51,993 nucleotides of DNA. Source: Cellvibrionales bacterium UBA1854 (GTDB lineage Bacteria; Pseudomonadota; Gammaproteobacteria; Pseudomonadales; Porticoccaceae). The notes beneath the pieces were generated by a model. That model was not told where the DNA came from. It saw only the letters and a program-made list of their open reading frames with translations, and made no database searches. Positions 8,824 to 17,213 of this stretch are shown here, in pieces. A program made the position numbers and the translations under genes. Each line of letters begins with the position of its first letter. Positions within the stretch are counted from its first letter, which is position 1. The DNA lies in the NCBI GenBank assembly GCA_002338445.1, contig DDII01000062.1, positions 893 through 52,885 on the forward strand, in the 5' to 3' direction.

Positions 8824-9549
8824 ATGGATAATAGAAGCAACTCGGTTGCAAATCTTAAGGTCATAACAAGCTCTACTCAAGCTCTTGAACAGGAGCGGGT
8901 TTTGTTTTCAGATGTTTTTTCGGGAAAATTTTTGACTGCGCTCAGTATTTGGACCACCAGTCGCTCTCTTGTTGTCCCTCGCCGTTTTACACACAATTCT
9001 AATTTCGCTAGAGCCAAAAAAAAATCGAGGGAAAGAGGCTGGCCGGTTGTTGTTCGGGATAGCGGAGGAGGTATAACCCCACAGGGTGATGGAATTTTAA
9101 ATGTTACTTATGCTTATGTTTGTGATCGACATCCTTCTATTTCTAAGGTTTATAATGAAATATGTGATCCGGTTATCCGTTTGGCAAATGAATTTGGCGA
9201 GACGGCAAGTTGCGGTCATGTTAATGGCAGTTTTTGTGACGGTCAATATAATGTGGTCTGCCGAGCACGAAAGCTTGCAGGTACTGCACAGCGAAGATCA
9301 AGGCAGAGAGGTCCTGCGTCCAAGGCGGTATTATTTGCGCACGCCTTGATTTTAGTTGACCATGACTTGGTATCGAGCACGCATGCACTGAATCAGTTAT
9401 ATCAAGACCTTGACGATCAGTTGACAGTAAATGCCGAAGCTCACGTTAATCTTAATAATCTTTCCATGGAATTACCTACACGATCTATGGAGGAGGTTGC
9501 CTATTTCCTACATCAGCAATATTCTCAGTTTCTCTCAAAATTTTGCTGA
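8824..9549 (+). CDS. Lipoate-protein ligase A-like (BPL/LplA/LipB fold)
   Basis: Member of the biotin/lipoate ligase fold, 241 aa. The signature is VVVRDSGGGITPQGDGILNV (residues about 75-95), matching the RR.(S/T)GG(G/R)...(H/Q).(G) lipoate-binding loop. GHVNGSFCDGQYNVVCRARK then LAGTAQRR follows, where the lysine of RKLAGTAQ is the family's lysine that contacts the lipoyl-adenylate. A later FAHALILVDHD strand is also typical. It would attach lipoate or octanoate to acyl-carrier domains, or transfer octanoyl groups between proteins; the exact reaction cannot be told. It stands between a dead efflux gene and an SLC1 transporter, with no target dehydrogenase nearby. Start ATG at 8824 follows a weak ribosome site. 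Confidence 0.75.
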   Translation: MDNRSNSVANLKVITSSTQALEQERVLFSDVFSGKFLTALSIWTTSRSLVVPRRFTHNSNFARAKKKSRERGWPVVVRDSGGGITPQGDGILNVTYAYVCDRHPSISKVYNEICDPVIRLANEFGETASCGHVNGSFCDGQYNVVCRARKLAGTAQRRSRQRGPASKAVLFAHALILVDHDLVSSTHALNQLYQDLDDQLTVNAEAHVNLNNLSMELPTRSMEEVAYFLHQQYSQFLSKFC

Positions 9550-9653
9550 GTTATTTGGTGGCTTGATGTTCTTTGTTTAATGTTGGACGATAGTATATTA
9601 GCGGTATAAACATTTGTATTTATGTAGGGTAAACAGATTTATTGAGGGAAATT

Positions 9654-10979
9654 ATGGTGATCTTGGATAATGGAGATAACATTAAGACTGATTTATCTCG
9701 TCGCATTATTATTGCCATGTTACTAGGGTTGCTCGTTGGTGTTCTGCTAAATTTCGCGATGCAGAAAGATTTATTTTCAAGAACAACTACTGAGCAAATT
9801 GACTTATACCTCGTATCTGGGTTGTTTGATACCGTGGGTCAAATATTCGTTCGTACTTTAAAACTTATGGTGGTACCACTAGTGTTTGTATCATTGCTTT
9901 GCGGTACCGCATCTTTGGGCAGTAATGCAAAAATGGGTTCGCTGGCGGGTAAATCTATCGCTTTATATATGGTCACCACCGCCTTGGCTATATCAATTGC
10001 GCTAGTTTTAGCGATATTTATGGCGCCGGGTCAAGGGATAGACTTGTTAGAGACGTCGAATTTTTCAGCGGTAGAGGCCCCAGAGCTGAAAACTACCTTG
10101 ATCAATATTTTCCCGAGTAACCCAGTTGCTGCGATGGCAGACGGGCAAGTTTTGCAAGTGATTGTTTTCGCAGTGTTGATGGGTGTTGCGTTAGCTCATA
10201 TGGGGAGTTCTGGAAATAAACTACTAGACTTCTTCAAGGATATTAATACTATGATTATGAAAATGGTATTACTACTTATGCAGCTGGCGCCACTGGGTAT
10301 CTTTTGTCTGCTAGCAAAACTGTTCGCCGGCCTTGGAATAGGCGTGATTGTCAGTTTGGCATCCTATTTCTTAACAGTCGTATTCGCTCTTTTGTTGCAT
10401 TGTTTTGGAATATACTCAATGCTATTGAGAGCTATCACTGGGTTGAACCCAAAAAATTTTTTTTTGCACATGCGATCACCCATGACATTTGCTTTCAGTA
10501 CGGCTTCCAGCGCCGCAACGATGCCAGTTACTTTGAAGGCGGTGGAACATGATGTTGGCGTTGATAATCGTGTGGCATCTTTCACTGTTCCGTTGGGCGC
10601 AACGATTAACATGGATGGCACGGCTATAATGCAGGGTGTAGCGACGGTGTTTATATCGCAGGCATACAACATCGATCTGAGTTTGGAGGCATATCTAATG
10701 GTTATTTTAACTGCCACGTTGGCATCTATAGGGACTGCTGCTGTCCCCGGTGTGGGTTTGGTTATGCTCGTCATGGTGCTCAATCAGGTGGGCCTTCCGG
10801 TTGAAGGTATCGGATTAATTATCGGGGTAGATCGTCTTTTGGATATGCTTCGAACCGCCGTGAATGTGGCAGGAGACGGAACTATAAGCACTTGTGTAGC
10901 GCACAGTGAAGGTCTCCATAACCGAAGTCTTTACTATCAGGTTGAGACTGAAAAATCCTCAATACGAGATATCAATTAG
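9654..10979 (+). CDS. SLC1/DAACS-family dicarboxylate or glutamate:cation symporter
   Basis: Inner-membrane Na+ or H+ coupled transporter for acidic amino acids or C4-dicarboxylates (GltP/DctA relatives). Visible hallmarks are the first helices (IIIAMLLGLLVGVLLNF), LKLMVVPLVFVSLLCGTASL, the helical-hairpin 1 serine-rich loop FSTASSAATMPVT, the TM7 NMDGT motif in ATINMDGTAIMQG, and the hairpin 2 region SIGTAAVPGVGLVML. The substrate-binding helix 8 shows DRLLDMLRTAVNVAGDG. Length 441 aa is typical. ATG at 9654 is preferred, with GAGGGA just upstream; an in-frame TTG lies at 9642. The likely orphan exported protein downstream begins 50 bp later. Substrate specificity is not decided. Confidence 0.9.
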   Translation: MVILDNGDNIKTDLSRRIIIAMLLGLLVGVLLNFAMQKDLFSRTTTEQIDLYLVSGLFDTVGQIFVRTLKLMVVPLVFVSLLCGTASLGSNAKMGSLAGKSIALYMVTTALAISIALVLAIFMAPGQGIDLLETSNFSAVEAPELKTTLINIFPSNPVAAMADGQVLQVIVFAVLMGVALAHMGSSGNKLLDFFKDINTMIMKMVLLLMQLAPLGIFCLLAKLFAGLGIGVIVSLASYFLTVVFALLLHCFGIYSMLLRAITGLNPKNFFLHMRSPMTFAFSTASSAATMPVTLKAVEHDVGVDNRVASFTVPLGATINMDGTAIMQGVATVFISQAYNIDLSLEAYLMVILTATLASIGTAAVPGVGLVMLVMVLNQVGLPVEGIGLIIGVDRLLDMLRTAVNVAGDGTISTCVAHSEGLHNRSLYYQVETEKSSIRDIN

Positions 10980-11029
10980 CTATCATCACTATGTCTGGAG
11001 TCGCAGGGTTTCTTAAAAGCGAGGCGTTC

Positions 11030-11359
11030 ATGAAAAACAAGCATTTGTTATTTTTACTAGTACTCCCTTTTGATGGGTTCACCACGGAACCTCAAGAAAT
11101 TGTAAGTGGAAACATCGCGAAGTGGGTGACTTATGGAGCTGCTGCTGCGGTAGTTAGGAGAGAACTTATGGAAAAAAACGTAAGTTTTCCATATATGGAT
11201 GTGCCTTTTGTAGAGCAGGGAACCATACCGGTAAACTTTTCCGACTCAGGTGCCTGTAAAGTAGAGAGCCAAGTAGTTGTTTTATCGGACCGCACAATCA
11301 TGCAATACCTCAATCTTTGCGATGGTGAGGTTGTTGCTGAGAGAAGCTATGCCCGCTAG
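11030..11359 (+). CDS. Small exported protein, unknown function
   Basis: Unrecognised, 109 aa from the ATG at 11030, chosen because GAGG lies five bases upstream and because it yields a proper signal peptide (MKNKHLLFLLVLPFDGF). An ATG at 10991 in frame would add 13 residues. The mature region has two cysteines (GACKVES and LNLCDGE) that could pair, a hydrophobic YGAAAAVV stretch and a short beta-rich C-terminus. It follows the SLC1 transporter by 50 bp on the same strand and is convergent with the cyclotransferase gene, whose stop is only 16 bp away. Confidence 0.6.
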   Translation: MKNKHLLFLLVLPFDGFTTEPQEIVSGNIAKWVTYGAAAAVVRRELMEKNVSFPYMDVPFVEQGTIPVNFSDSGACKVESQVVVLSDRTIMQYLNLCDGEVVAERSYAR

Positions 11360-11375
11360 TACTTAGGTTTTATGG

Positions 11376-11903
11376 TTAGTATCGTTGTACTTTATTAAGC
11401 TTTCTTATCCTTTCATTTGCCTCGAGTCTATTTAGTGTTTTATATTGATTCCAGTTTGTACTGGTTTTGAAATTTTTCTCAGTTTTTTCAAAGGCGTTCC
11501 GCAATCCTTCAATTAACGGTGCGTACACCATACTCCAGTCATCATACCCTTCCTGAATGATATCAAAATAGTAGCCGGAGGGAGGTTCTACTCCAAAGCC
11601 TTGATTCATCACATACACAAAACAATCTACTGATTCATGAGCTGTGTGCACTTTAATATTTTGCTTTCGATAAAGTCTAGGATAATCCTCATATACATCT
11701 AAAGAATCTTCACATGCAGGCGTAGTCTTGTAGATGCCCACTGGCACTGTGCTATTTTTCGATGGAACTATATCAGCGACCCCTTTGAAGCATAATCTCC
11801 AGCCATACAAATTCCCCGTCGATATTGACTTGGCAAGAGGGCATCTTTTTCTCATCTGTCGAACATTCAGATTAGAACCGTAGGCTGCGTAAAATTTCAT
11901 CAT
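11376..11903 (-). CDS. Gamma-glutamylcyclotransferase-like (GGCT/AIG2) protein
   Basis: Small enzyme of the GGCT/AIG2 fold, which releases 5-oxoproline from gamma-glutamyl amino acids or peptides. The nucleotide-like loop AAYGSNL (residues 6-12) is the family's substrate-binding YGSN motif. DVYEDYPRLY carries the expected catalytic glutamate in the (E)..(Y)P..Y context. VPVGIYKTT and SVDCFVYVMNQ supply the barrel strands. Length 175 aa is normal. Double Met start at 11903/11900. It runs divergent from the repeat-YbjQ gene across a 337-bp AT-rich gap. Physiological substrate is not known. Confidence 0.82.
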   Translation of the reverse strand: MMKFYAAYGSNLNVRQMRKRCPLAKSISTGNLYGWRLCFKGVADIVPSKNSTVPVGIYKTTPACEDSLDVYEDYPRLYRKQNIKVHTAHESVDCFVYVMNQGFGVEPPSGYYFDIIQEGYDDWSMVYAPLIEGLRNAFEKTEKNFKTSTNWNQYKTLNRLEANERIRKLNKVQRY

Positions 11904-12240
11904 TTCTGGTCAGCTTTGCCTCTGCAAGAGGTATCTCTATAGGTTAACTATTTATAGTTTAGTCGTTAAATAAATGAAAAACATGATTAATTAAGCATGA
12001 GGATGGCAAAAATAGTGACTAAAAATTACTTTGTACCTATTTAATTTTAGTGATCTGGCCTAATATTAGGTAATGATAAAGGTGGGTGAACATAATTCAA
12101 ACTTTTTTGAGTTAGGTTAATTTTTTTATAAAAATGTTTTGACTCTTGGTTAATTAATGTTTGCACCTGTGGCCAGCGCTCGAGATTGAGCGAAAGTAAA
12201 AACTAAAGGCTAATGGATTGCGTGTCGTTGAGGGTATCTG
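11904..12240. other. Divergent AT-rich intergenic region
   Basis: No coding frame is seen. The stretch is strongly AT-rich (several TTAATTAA-type runs around 11970-12160) and separates two divergent genes, so it should hold both promoters, but I cannot place a convincing -35/-10 pair. GAGGGT six bases before the ATG at 12241 is the ribosome site of the repeat-YbjQ gene. Confidence 0.4.
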
Positions 12241-13833
12241 ATGGCAGAAAAACTGACAAAAATGAAATTGGATGATTATATGGTCGTTAAGAAAATGACC
12301 AAGGAGCAAGTGTTTCAAGCTATATCGAGAAAAGAAATCGCGGGTAGCTTTGTAGCTGGTGAGTGGATGATTTTCGACAATGGAATAGATATGTCTGCGG
12401 GCCCAGAAGCTGACAAAAAAGTTGATAATCGCGTTAATTTGCGACTAGAGAGAGAAAAAGAGGAAGCTATCGCAAAGATCGCGATGGCTCAAACGATGGC
12501 AAAGACGGCGCAAACAGAAGCGCGGAACTCCTCAGAGAAAAAAATAAAGGCAACCATAAAAGGGAAAGATTCTTCAAGTAATAAGAAATCTCTTTCCACG
12601 CGTGAGGGACGTAAGTCGGAGGTTTTGAGGGCCCCAATAACTGACGCTTTTGACACAAAATCTGGCCCGCTGGCGAGCGGAAAGGTAGATCTCAGGAAAT
12701 CGGGAATGGCAGAGTCGATTCTGGCGGAAGCGCGTGAGTTGGCTCTCGGAAGTGAGTCTAAAGCTTCATCACATGCAAACACCCCGAATCAAAGTCGCAG
12801 TTTTGCCGAAGGGATTCTTGCCGAGGCGCGCGACTTGGCCAAATTACATGATGAAATTGCAGTAACTGGTAATCAGATTGAATTAGACGCTAAACCTGTC
12901 CCAAGTCAGAAGAGAAAAAAACCTCCCACTTTTATCGCTAGACAGTTTGAAGATGATGTTGATGAGGGCAAAGAGGAAGAGCGCTGGAAAACCAAGATAG
13001 ACGATTACATCTTGGAGAAGGGCATCAACATGCAGGATGCGTTCAAACTCATTACTCAGAAAAAAGTGGATGGGCAATTTATTAATGGTTCCTGGTACAT
13101 TATAGATAATGATGAAGAGCATGAAGAAAGAAAAGCTTCAGCGGCAGCAAGTGCTGCGCTAGCAGAACAACAGCTTAAAGCGGAGGAGGTGCGTCGGGAG
13201 GCAAAAAGGCGCCAAGAGGCTCGAAGAAAGATAAAAATCGGCGAATATATGTTAGAGCATGGCCTTGAAAAGGAACAGGTTTTTAAGTTGATTCAAGACA
13301 AGTCTATTGAAGGATCCTTCTCAAATGGTGAGTGGTACATTTTAGAGAGTGTGGAGGATCTTTTAATTCGCGAGAAAGAGGCTGAAACTGAGTCAGAAGC
13401 ATTGGCTGCGATGGAGAAAGAAAAAGAAGAGGCCTATAAAGAAAGAAAGCACGAGGCAGATTTCCAAGATGGTCTCAATGAAGAGCAGCGGGCTAAGGCC
13501 TTGACTATGCCTTTCATTACCGATGCACAGTTTGCCGATAAAACAATCTTAAAAACAATCGGCGTTGTACAAGGGAGTACAGTTCGATCTAAAAGCCTCC
13601 CCGCAGAGTTAAGTGCCAAACATATAACCCTCCCGGGCGCAGAGTTGGTGACTTTCACCGCAGACTTGTCGGAGGCTAGAGCACAAGCAATAGATCGGAT
13701 GAAAATTCAAGCTTTCGTCCAGGGGGCGAACGCAATTGTGTCAACTCACTTTAACACATCTATGATTGATTTGGGGGCGACCGAAATACTGGTTTACGGG
13801 ACCGCAGTCGTCGTTGTTGCGGCGACGATTTAA
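12241..13833 (+). CDS. Three excisionase-like repeats plus C-terminal YbjQ domain
   Basis: A 530-aa protein with an architecture I do not know from any named family. A unit of about 40 residues occurs three times: residues 8-47 (KLDDYMVVKKMTKEQVFQAI ... GEWMI), 252-292 (KIDDYILEKGINMQDAFKLI ... GSWYI) and 332-371 (KIGEYMLEHGLEKEQVFKLI ... GEWYI). Each unit has a helix, a helix with VF.LI, then K.I.G.F..G.W.I, resembling the small winged helix of excisionase/MerR-type DNA-binding domains. Charged, coiled-coil-like linkers separate them; the first linker also repeats a short unit (ESILAEAREL at 157, GILAEARDLA near 191). Residues 421-530 are a YbjQ/DUF74 domain (ITLPGAELVTFTADLSEA, QGANAIVST, EILVYGTAVVV). 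No signal peptide. It seems monocistronic. Role unknown. Confidence 0.85.
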   Translation: MAEKLTKMKLDDYMVVKKMTKEQVFQAISRKEIAGSFVAGEWMIFDNGIDMSAGPEADKKVDNRVNLRLEREKEEAIAKIAMAQTMAKTAQTEARNSSEKKIKATIKGKDSSSNKKSLSTREGRKSEVLRAPITDAFDTKSGPLASGKVDLRKSGMAESILAEARELALGSESKASSHANTPNQSRSFAEGILAEARDLAKLHDEIAVTGNQIELDAKPVPSQKRKKPPTFIARQFEDDVDEGKEEERWKTKIDDYILEKGINMQDAFKLITQKKVDGQFINGSWYIIDNDEEHEERKASAAASAALAEQQLKAEEVRREAKRRQEARRKIKIGEYMLEHGLEKEQVFKLIQDKSIEGSFSNGEWYILESVEDLLIREKEAETESEALAAMEKEKEEAYKERKHEADFQDGLNEEQRAKALTMPFITDAQFADKTILKTIGVVQGSTVRSKSLPAELSAKHITLPGAELVTFTADLSEARAQAIDRMKIQAFVQGANAIVSTHFNTSMIDLGATEILVYGTAVVVVAATI

Positions 13834-13931
13834 GATCTTTCGATTTTTAAGGCTAAAAGACGTATCAATTCACATTATTAGATCCCGGTGAATATTGTGT
13901 CTTAGCTGGTAATGCATAAATCAATCGTTTT

Positions 13932-14369
13932 TCACTCATACTCTTTTTCGCACCTTGCCAGACCACCCTCCATGGCTGATAAGTAAGTCTTTTCGCGATT
14001 TGTGATCGAGGTTTTTAATGTTTCAACTTCAGAGAGAATTGCGTTATATCTTGATCTATTAATTTCTCCGTCTATAAGTTGTTCACGAGCAGAATACTCT
14101 TGAGTGAGTGTCTCTAAGATTTCGTTAGGAAGTTTTTTGGGAACCGCCTTTAACATACATTTCCAATACTCGTCTAATTTGGATGGGTCGTTAGACGCTG
14201 GTGGTTTTTTTTTAAGATCTTGTATACCGGAGATACCTCCTAACCTGTAAAAAAGGTAGAGTTTTGGGGCGTCTAATCCCGAGGATATCTCAGGGATTGC
14301 CGAGGAGCCAGCTCCACCGCCACACGCTGCTGACATCATGAATATAAATATCAGTATTACTCGAGCCAT
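13932..14369 (-). CDS. Putative lipoprotein, unknown function
   Basis: Unrecognised 145-aa protein with a short hydrophobic leader and lipobox (FIFMMSAAC, then GGGAG), so the cysteine at position 16 is likely lipidated and the protein held in the outer or inner membrane. The rest is helical and charged (NEILETLTQEYSAREQLIDG ... KTSITNREKTYLSAMEG) with two further cysteines (YWKCMLKA and LARCEKEYE). It is convergent with the repeat-YbjQ gene, about 100 bp apart. No domain is recognised. Confidence 0.6.
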   Translation of the reverse strand: MARVILIFIFMMSAACGGGAGSSAIPEISSGLDAPKLYLFYRLGGISGIQDLKKKPPASNDPSKLDEYWKCMLKAVPKKLPNEILETLTQEYSAREQLIDGEINRSRYNAILSEVETLKTSITNREKTYLSAMEGGLARCEKEYE

Positions 14370-14646
14370 TGTATTACCCTTTTGTAATTTAATAATTTAG
14401 GATACCCGATTATTCGTAATTTATACTACTTATTGTGCTTAAAAGGCCCTTTTTTTAATTTTTTAGTGATCATATGTAACCAAATTTTTTGCTACATTTA
14501 GTGTCTGTTTTTTAAATTACCTTTCAGAGCGTATTTCTGAGCATTTTAAAGAGCAAAAATTATATGCTTGTAAAAGTTTTGAGGGCATTAAATTTTGATA
14601 TCGGAGAACCTTTTATCGACCGAGTAGCGAAGTATTTTGCTACTAT

Positions 14647-15669
14647 TTGTTATCAGGGTTTTACATTGCTGGCTCATCGAGGTTAGGTTTGAGAGTTTTT
14701 TTTTACAACGTGAGGAATTTTTTTGGCAAGGTAGGAAGCGGTCGAGCAGAGTTCACTCTTTTGATTTTCGTTGGCTTGGCCATGGCTTCTCTTGTTTTTG
14801 ATATATCACATTATTTTCTAAATTATGTTCATCCTGAGGTATGGATTATCATTTATGAATTTCTGAATCAACTCTTTAGCGGTTGGTATCTTGTGGTTGA
14901 TACATTTGCGCCACCATCAAATAATTTGCGGCTAGTTTTTCAAATCCTTCTATCATTTGTAGTATGTATCCCCTTTTTGGGAGGCTATCTTTTTCTTCGT
15001 AATAAGGTAATTGATGAAAATGTTTACTTAAATAATTTCAATTGCTTTGATGATGTATATCGATTTCAAAGTGGAGATCTGAAAGTATTCTCTCTAACGG
15101 ATAAACCAGTTGAGCCGAGATGCTTAAATGGAAATTTAATTTGCATTTTGGATCGGTTCTTTATGCTTATTCCAGATTCTGAAAACATTATATGGTCACT
15201 CGGGTCTGCTGGCCCGGAGGAACATAAAGTAGAACCCAGTGTAACAATTTTTTGTGCCCTTGGAGGCTCGGAAGTGGCATGTAGGTTGATTGTTGTAGAG
15301 GATCGTAGTGACCCGATGCGTGTCAAATATCTGGGAGGTGGTAATCTCACAGATATAAAGAGCATAATTCGTTCCAATGTCGCGAAATTAGAGGGCGTCA
15401 AAGAATGCCTCCTCCGCTCGTCGCAGTTAATGACCGTTAACAAAAGACACCAACTGGCATACAAGGCGATGTTGATGATGGACGATGGCGAATACACGGT
15501 GTTGGGGAGTTATTTGACTCTGCATCATAAGTCGTATGAGTTGCTGCTTTTGACTCCGCCTGGAGAGCTAAATAACGCTTTGAAGTCTGCTATGATTCGG
15601 ACTATTAATAATATAAAGGTCAAGGGTTTCGGGTCTTTGAATGAGTTTGAGCTATTCAAAGGCCCATGA
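14647..15669 (+). CDS. Membrane protein with three N-terminal helices, unknown function
   Basis: Unrecognised, up to 340 aa. Three hydrophobic segments are visible: LLIFVGLAMASLVFDISHYF, the region around VWIIIYEFLNQLFSGWYLVV, and FQILLSFVVCIPFLGGYLFL. A soluble C-terminal domain of about 210 residues of mixed alpha/beta character follows (LICILDRFFMLIPDSENI, VTIFCALGGSEVACRLIVV). The frame opens with TTG at 14647; a TTG at 14689 has GAGG six bases upstream and may be the true start, giving 326 aa. There is no ATG early in the frame. The C-terminus ends close to the facing sodX gene. Function cannot be suggested. Confidence 0.6.
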   Translation: MLSGFYIAGSSRLGLRVFFYNVRNFFGKVGSGRAEFTLLIFVGLAMASLVFDISHYFLNYVHPEVWIIIYEFLNQLFSGWYLVVDTFAPPSNNLRLVFQILLSFVVCIPFLGGYLFLRNKVIDENVYLNNFNCFDDVYRFQSGDLKVFSLTDKPVEPRCLNGNLICILDRFFMLIPDSENIIWSLGSAGPEEHKVEPSVTIFCALGGSEVACRLIVVEDRSDPMRVKYLGGGNLTDIKSIIRSNVAKLEGVKECLLRSSQLMTVNKRHQLAYKAMLMMDDGEYTVLGSYLTLHHKSYELLLLTPPGELNNALKSAMIRTINNIKVKGFGSLNEFELFKGP

Positions 15670-15748
15670 CGCAAGCCCTTTTTTGATCAAAAATGTTTAA
15701 AAAAACTATCAAACGAGATGTGGTTACTTTCGGTTGTTTGTTGCGGGC

Positions 15749-16123
15749 TTAAGGTTTGGCGTCGCTATTTTGAAGGTTTACATAAATTTGCAAGAACTTT
15801 TTTAATTGCTTGAACTTTCGTATCCAACTATTTTTGTAGACGATCATGGCGCCGGTTCTTACAGTTAGCACGACACAACCTATGATATTCTCGGTGCTCT
15901 GAGCGATTGAACAACATGCGGAACTCTCTGATAGATTGTCTCCTATCAGCACGCACCTCTCGTCGCTGAGTGATTTGATTCTTTTCACAACTTTGCCGAA
16001 GCGAGGGAGATCCAACACCACTATGTCTCCAGCCCTTGTTTCTTTTTCACAAGTGACTAGGATGTCATTATGTGAAAGGGTCGGGTACATGCTGTAACCC
16101 GTCACTTTAAAAATCTTAGGCAT
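15749..16123 (-). CDS. sodX: Nickel-type superoxide dismutase maturation protease
   Basis: S26/S24-type serine peptidase, 124 aa, that would remove the N-terminal leader of the adjacent Ni-SOD so its His1 can bind nickel. The nucleophile is in VTGYSMYPTL (Ser10 region) and the general-base lysine in GKVVKRIKSL. RAGDIVVLD and CVLIGDN are the usual flanking strands of type I signal-peptidase folds. A C-terminal basic tail (WIRKFKQLKKFLQIY) is extra and might contact membrane or substrate. The ATG overlaps the sodN stop by eight bases, so translation is coupled. The family call is secured by this pairing with sodN. Confidence 0.88.
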   Translation of the reverse strand: MPKIFKVTGYSMYPTLSHNDILVTCEKETRAGDIVVLDLPRFGKVVKRIKSLSDERCVLIGDNLSESSACCSIAQSTENIIGCVVLTVRTGAMIVYKNSWIRKFKQLKKFLQIYVNLQNSDAKP

Positions 16124-16595
16124 CAGCTAAAATGGGCTGTACCATTTCTAATGATGGCGGATATGGAGACACCACCCTCCGAATACCTATGTCTTTACTA
16201 AGCCAAAATATTTCTGCGAATTCATTCAACTGAGACAATAAATTCAATCCGTCTTGCCGATTACTGCCCTGTTTACATTTTGAGGCCGCCATCATAATAG
16301 AGTGCGACAGGGAGTGAATATTTGGAAATTTTTCAATTTGCGGCGCTTTAAAATAGTCTCCCCATATAGTCACAACTTCATGCTTCACTTCAGCGGCATG
16401 AATTTCTTTTTGGGAGGTTAACCGTGATATTTGAGCAATTTCATCAGTACCACCACCGCCACTTACTTCGGCCATTAAATCCATCAATCTTACTATGCTT
16501 ATTGAGGCAATCTGAGCCACCGTCGGGTCATAAATTTTACAAGGAATATCGCAGTGTGCTTTTACAGTCGGAATTCTAAACATCATCTTTCTCAC
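16116..16595 (-). CDS. sodN: Nickel-containing superoxide dismutase
   Basis: Dismutates superoxide to oxygen and hydrogen peroxide with a nickel centre. The nickel hook HCDIPCKIYDP starts at residue 14. His14 becomes the N-terminal ligand after leader removal, and Cys15 and Cys19 are the thiolate ligands. The canonical form is HCDLPCGVYDP, so Ile and Lys-Ile are minor changes. The remaining helices (EIHAAEVKHEVVTIWGDYF, IHSLSHSIMMAASKCKQG) fit the four-helix Ni-SOD bundle. The leader is 13 residues from Met1, with Met4 or Met5 as alternatives. The mature enzyme probably acts in the cytoplasm. The gene lies between the His-rich membrane protein (23 bp upstream) and sodX (8-base overlap), forming a three-gene operon. 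Confidence 0.95.
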   Translation of the reverse strand: MRKMMFRIPTVKAHCDIPCKIYDPTVAQIASISIVRLMDLMAEVSGGGGTDEIAQISRLTSQKEIHAAEVKHEVVTIWGDYFKAPQIEKFPNIHSLSHSIMMAASKCKQGSNRQDGLNLLSQLNEFAEIFWLSKDIGIRRVVSPYPPSLEMVQPILADA

Positions 16596-16618
16596 ATTTT
16601 GGAATTAGAGGGGTTTTA

Positions 16619-16840
16619 CTATTTTTCACTCGGCTTATTGATGAAAAGGGACTTAACTGCTCTTTTTGGGCGGCTTCGCTCAAATATATAAACCGCTACA
16701 GCCATTAGTACACACGTGACGACGAGTAAAAAAATTTTATGAGCACTAAACACATGGGTATGAAGATGAACTGCGGGGTGCGCTACGGCAGAGCTAGCAA
16801 ATGCGAATACCGCAAGCGAGGTGGTCAATAGCTTCATCAT
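16619..16840 (-). CDS. Small His-rich exported membrane protein in the Ni-SOD operon
   Basis: A 73-aa protein with a signal peptide (MMKLLTTSLAVFAFASSAVA) whose predicted cleavage leaves a mature N-terminus HPAVHLHTHVFSAHK. That gives five histidines in about 14 residues, the first being residue 1. One transmembrane helix follows (IFLLVVTCVLMAVAVYIFER) and then a basic cytoplasmic tail. It is the first gene of the sodN-sodX operon, ending 23 bp before sodN. The His cluster on the outer face of the membrane suggests metal binding, and the context suggests nickel, but that is inference. I do not recognise a family; CbtB-like small proteins are a loose comparison only. A GGAGATATA ribosome site precedes the ATG. 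Confidence 0.75.
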   Translation of the reverse strand: MMKLLTTSLAVFAFASSAVAHPAVHLHTHVFSAHKIFLLVVTCVLMAVAVYIFERSRPKRAVKSLFINKPSEK

Positions 16841-17213
16841 TATATCTCCTTACATTCATGTTCTCAGCAATTGAAAATAGCTTCTAGGGTTGCTGGTGCT
16901 GCGACTTTCGCTACTAATATAACTATTTACTTAGCTACTACTTCTACGGCACTGCTTAACAATACAGATTGGTATCAGTGTAGATAAGTCTCTAAAAAAG
17001 ATCAATAATGCTCCGCATCGTTTTTGCCAACTTCGGTCGCTTTGATGATGCAAAACGTGTAATTTGATTCCTGAATATTTTTGGGCGATTATCGGAGTGA
17101 TATGATTACTCCAAAGCTGCAATGCAGTAATGTATTTGGCGACTTTCAATCAATTGAATGATACGCTTTGTTTTGTTGAACTTTGGTTATTGATTAATTT
17201 TACGAGTGTCCAA
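16841..17213. other. Divergent intergenic region between Ni-SOD operon and peptide transporter
   Basis: No gene is supported. The stretch should contain the divergent promoters of the Ni-SOD operon and the ABC transporter. A 72-codon minus-strand frame here (16931-17149) has no domain and no clear ribosome site. No convincing operator was found. Confidence 0.35.

Noticed and set aside
15066..15497. 143-codon minus-strand frame
   Set aside because: Lies opposite the three-helix membrane protein frame, with no recognisable protein content.
15655..15700. Hairpin-like GC stretch plus T-run after the three-helix membrane protein
   Set aside because: The stem needs a bulge and the repeat is imperfect; not strong enough to call a terminator.
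16931..17149. 72-codon minus-strand frame upstream of the Ni-SOD operon
   Set aside because: No ribosome site, no domain, and it overlaps the divergent promoter region and the alternative start of the binding protein.
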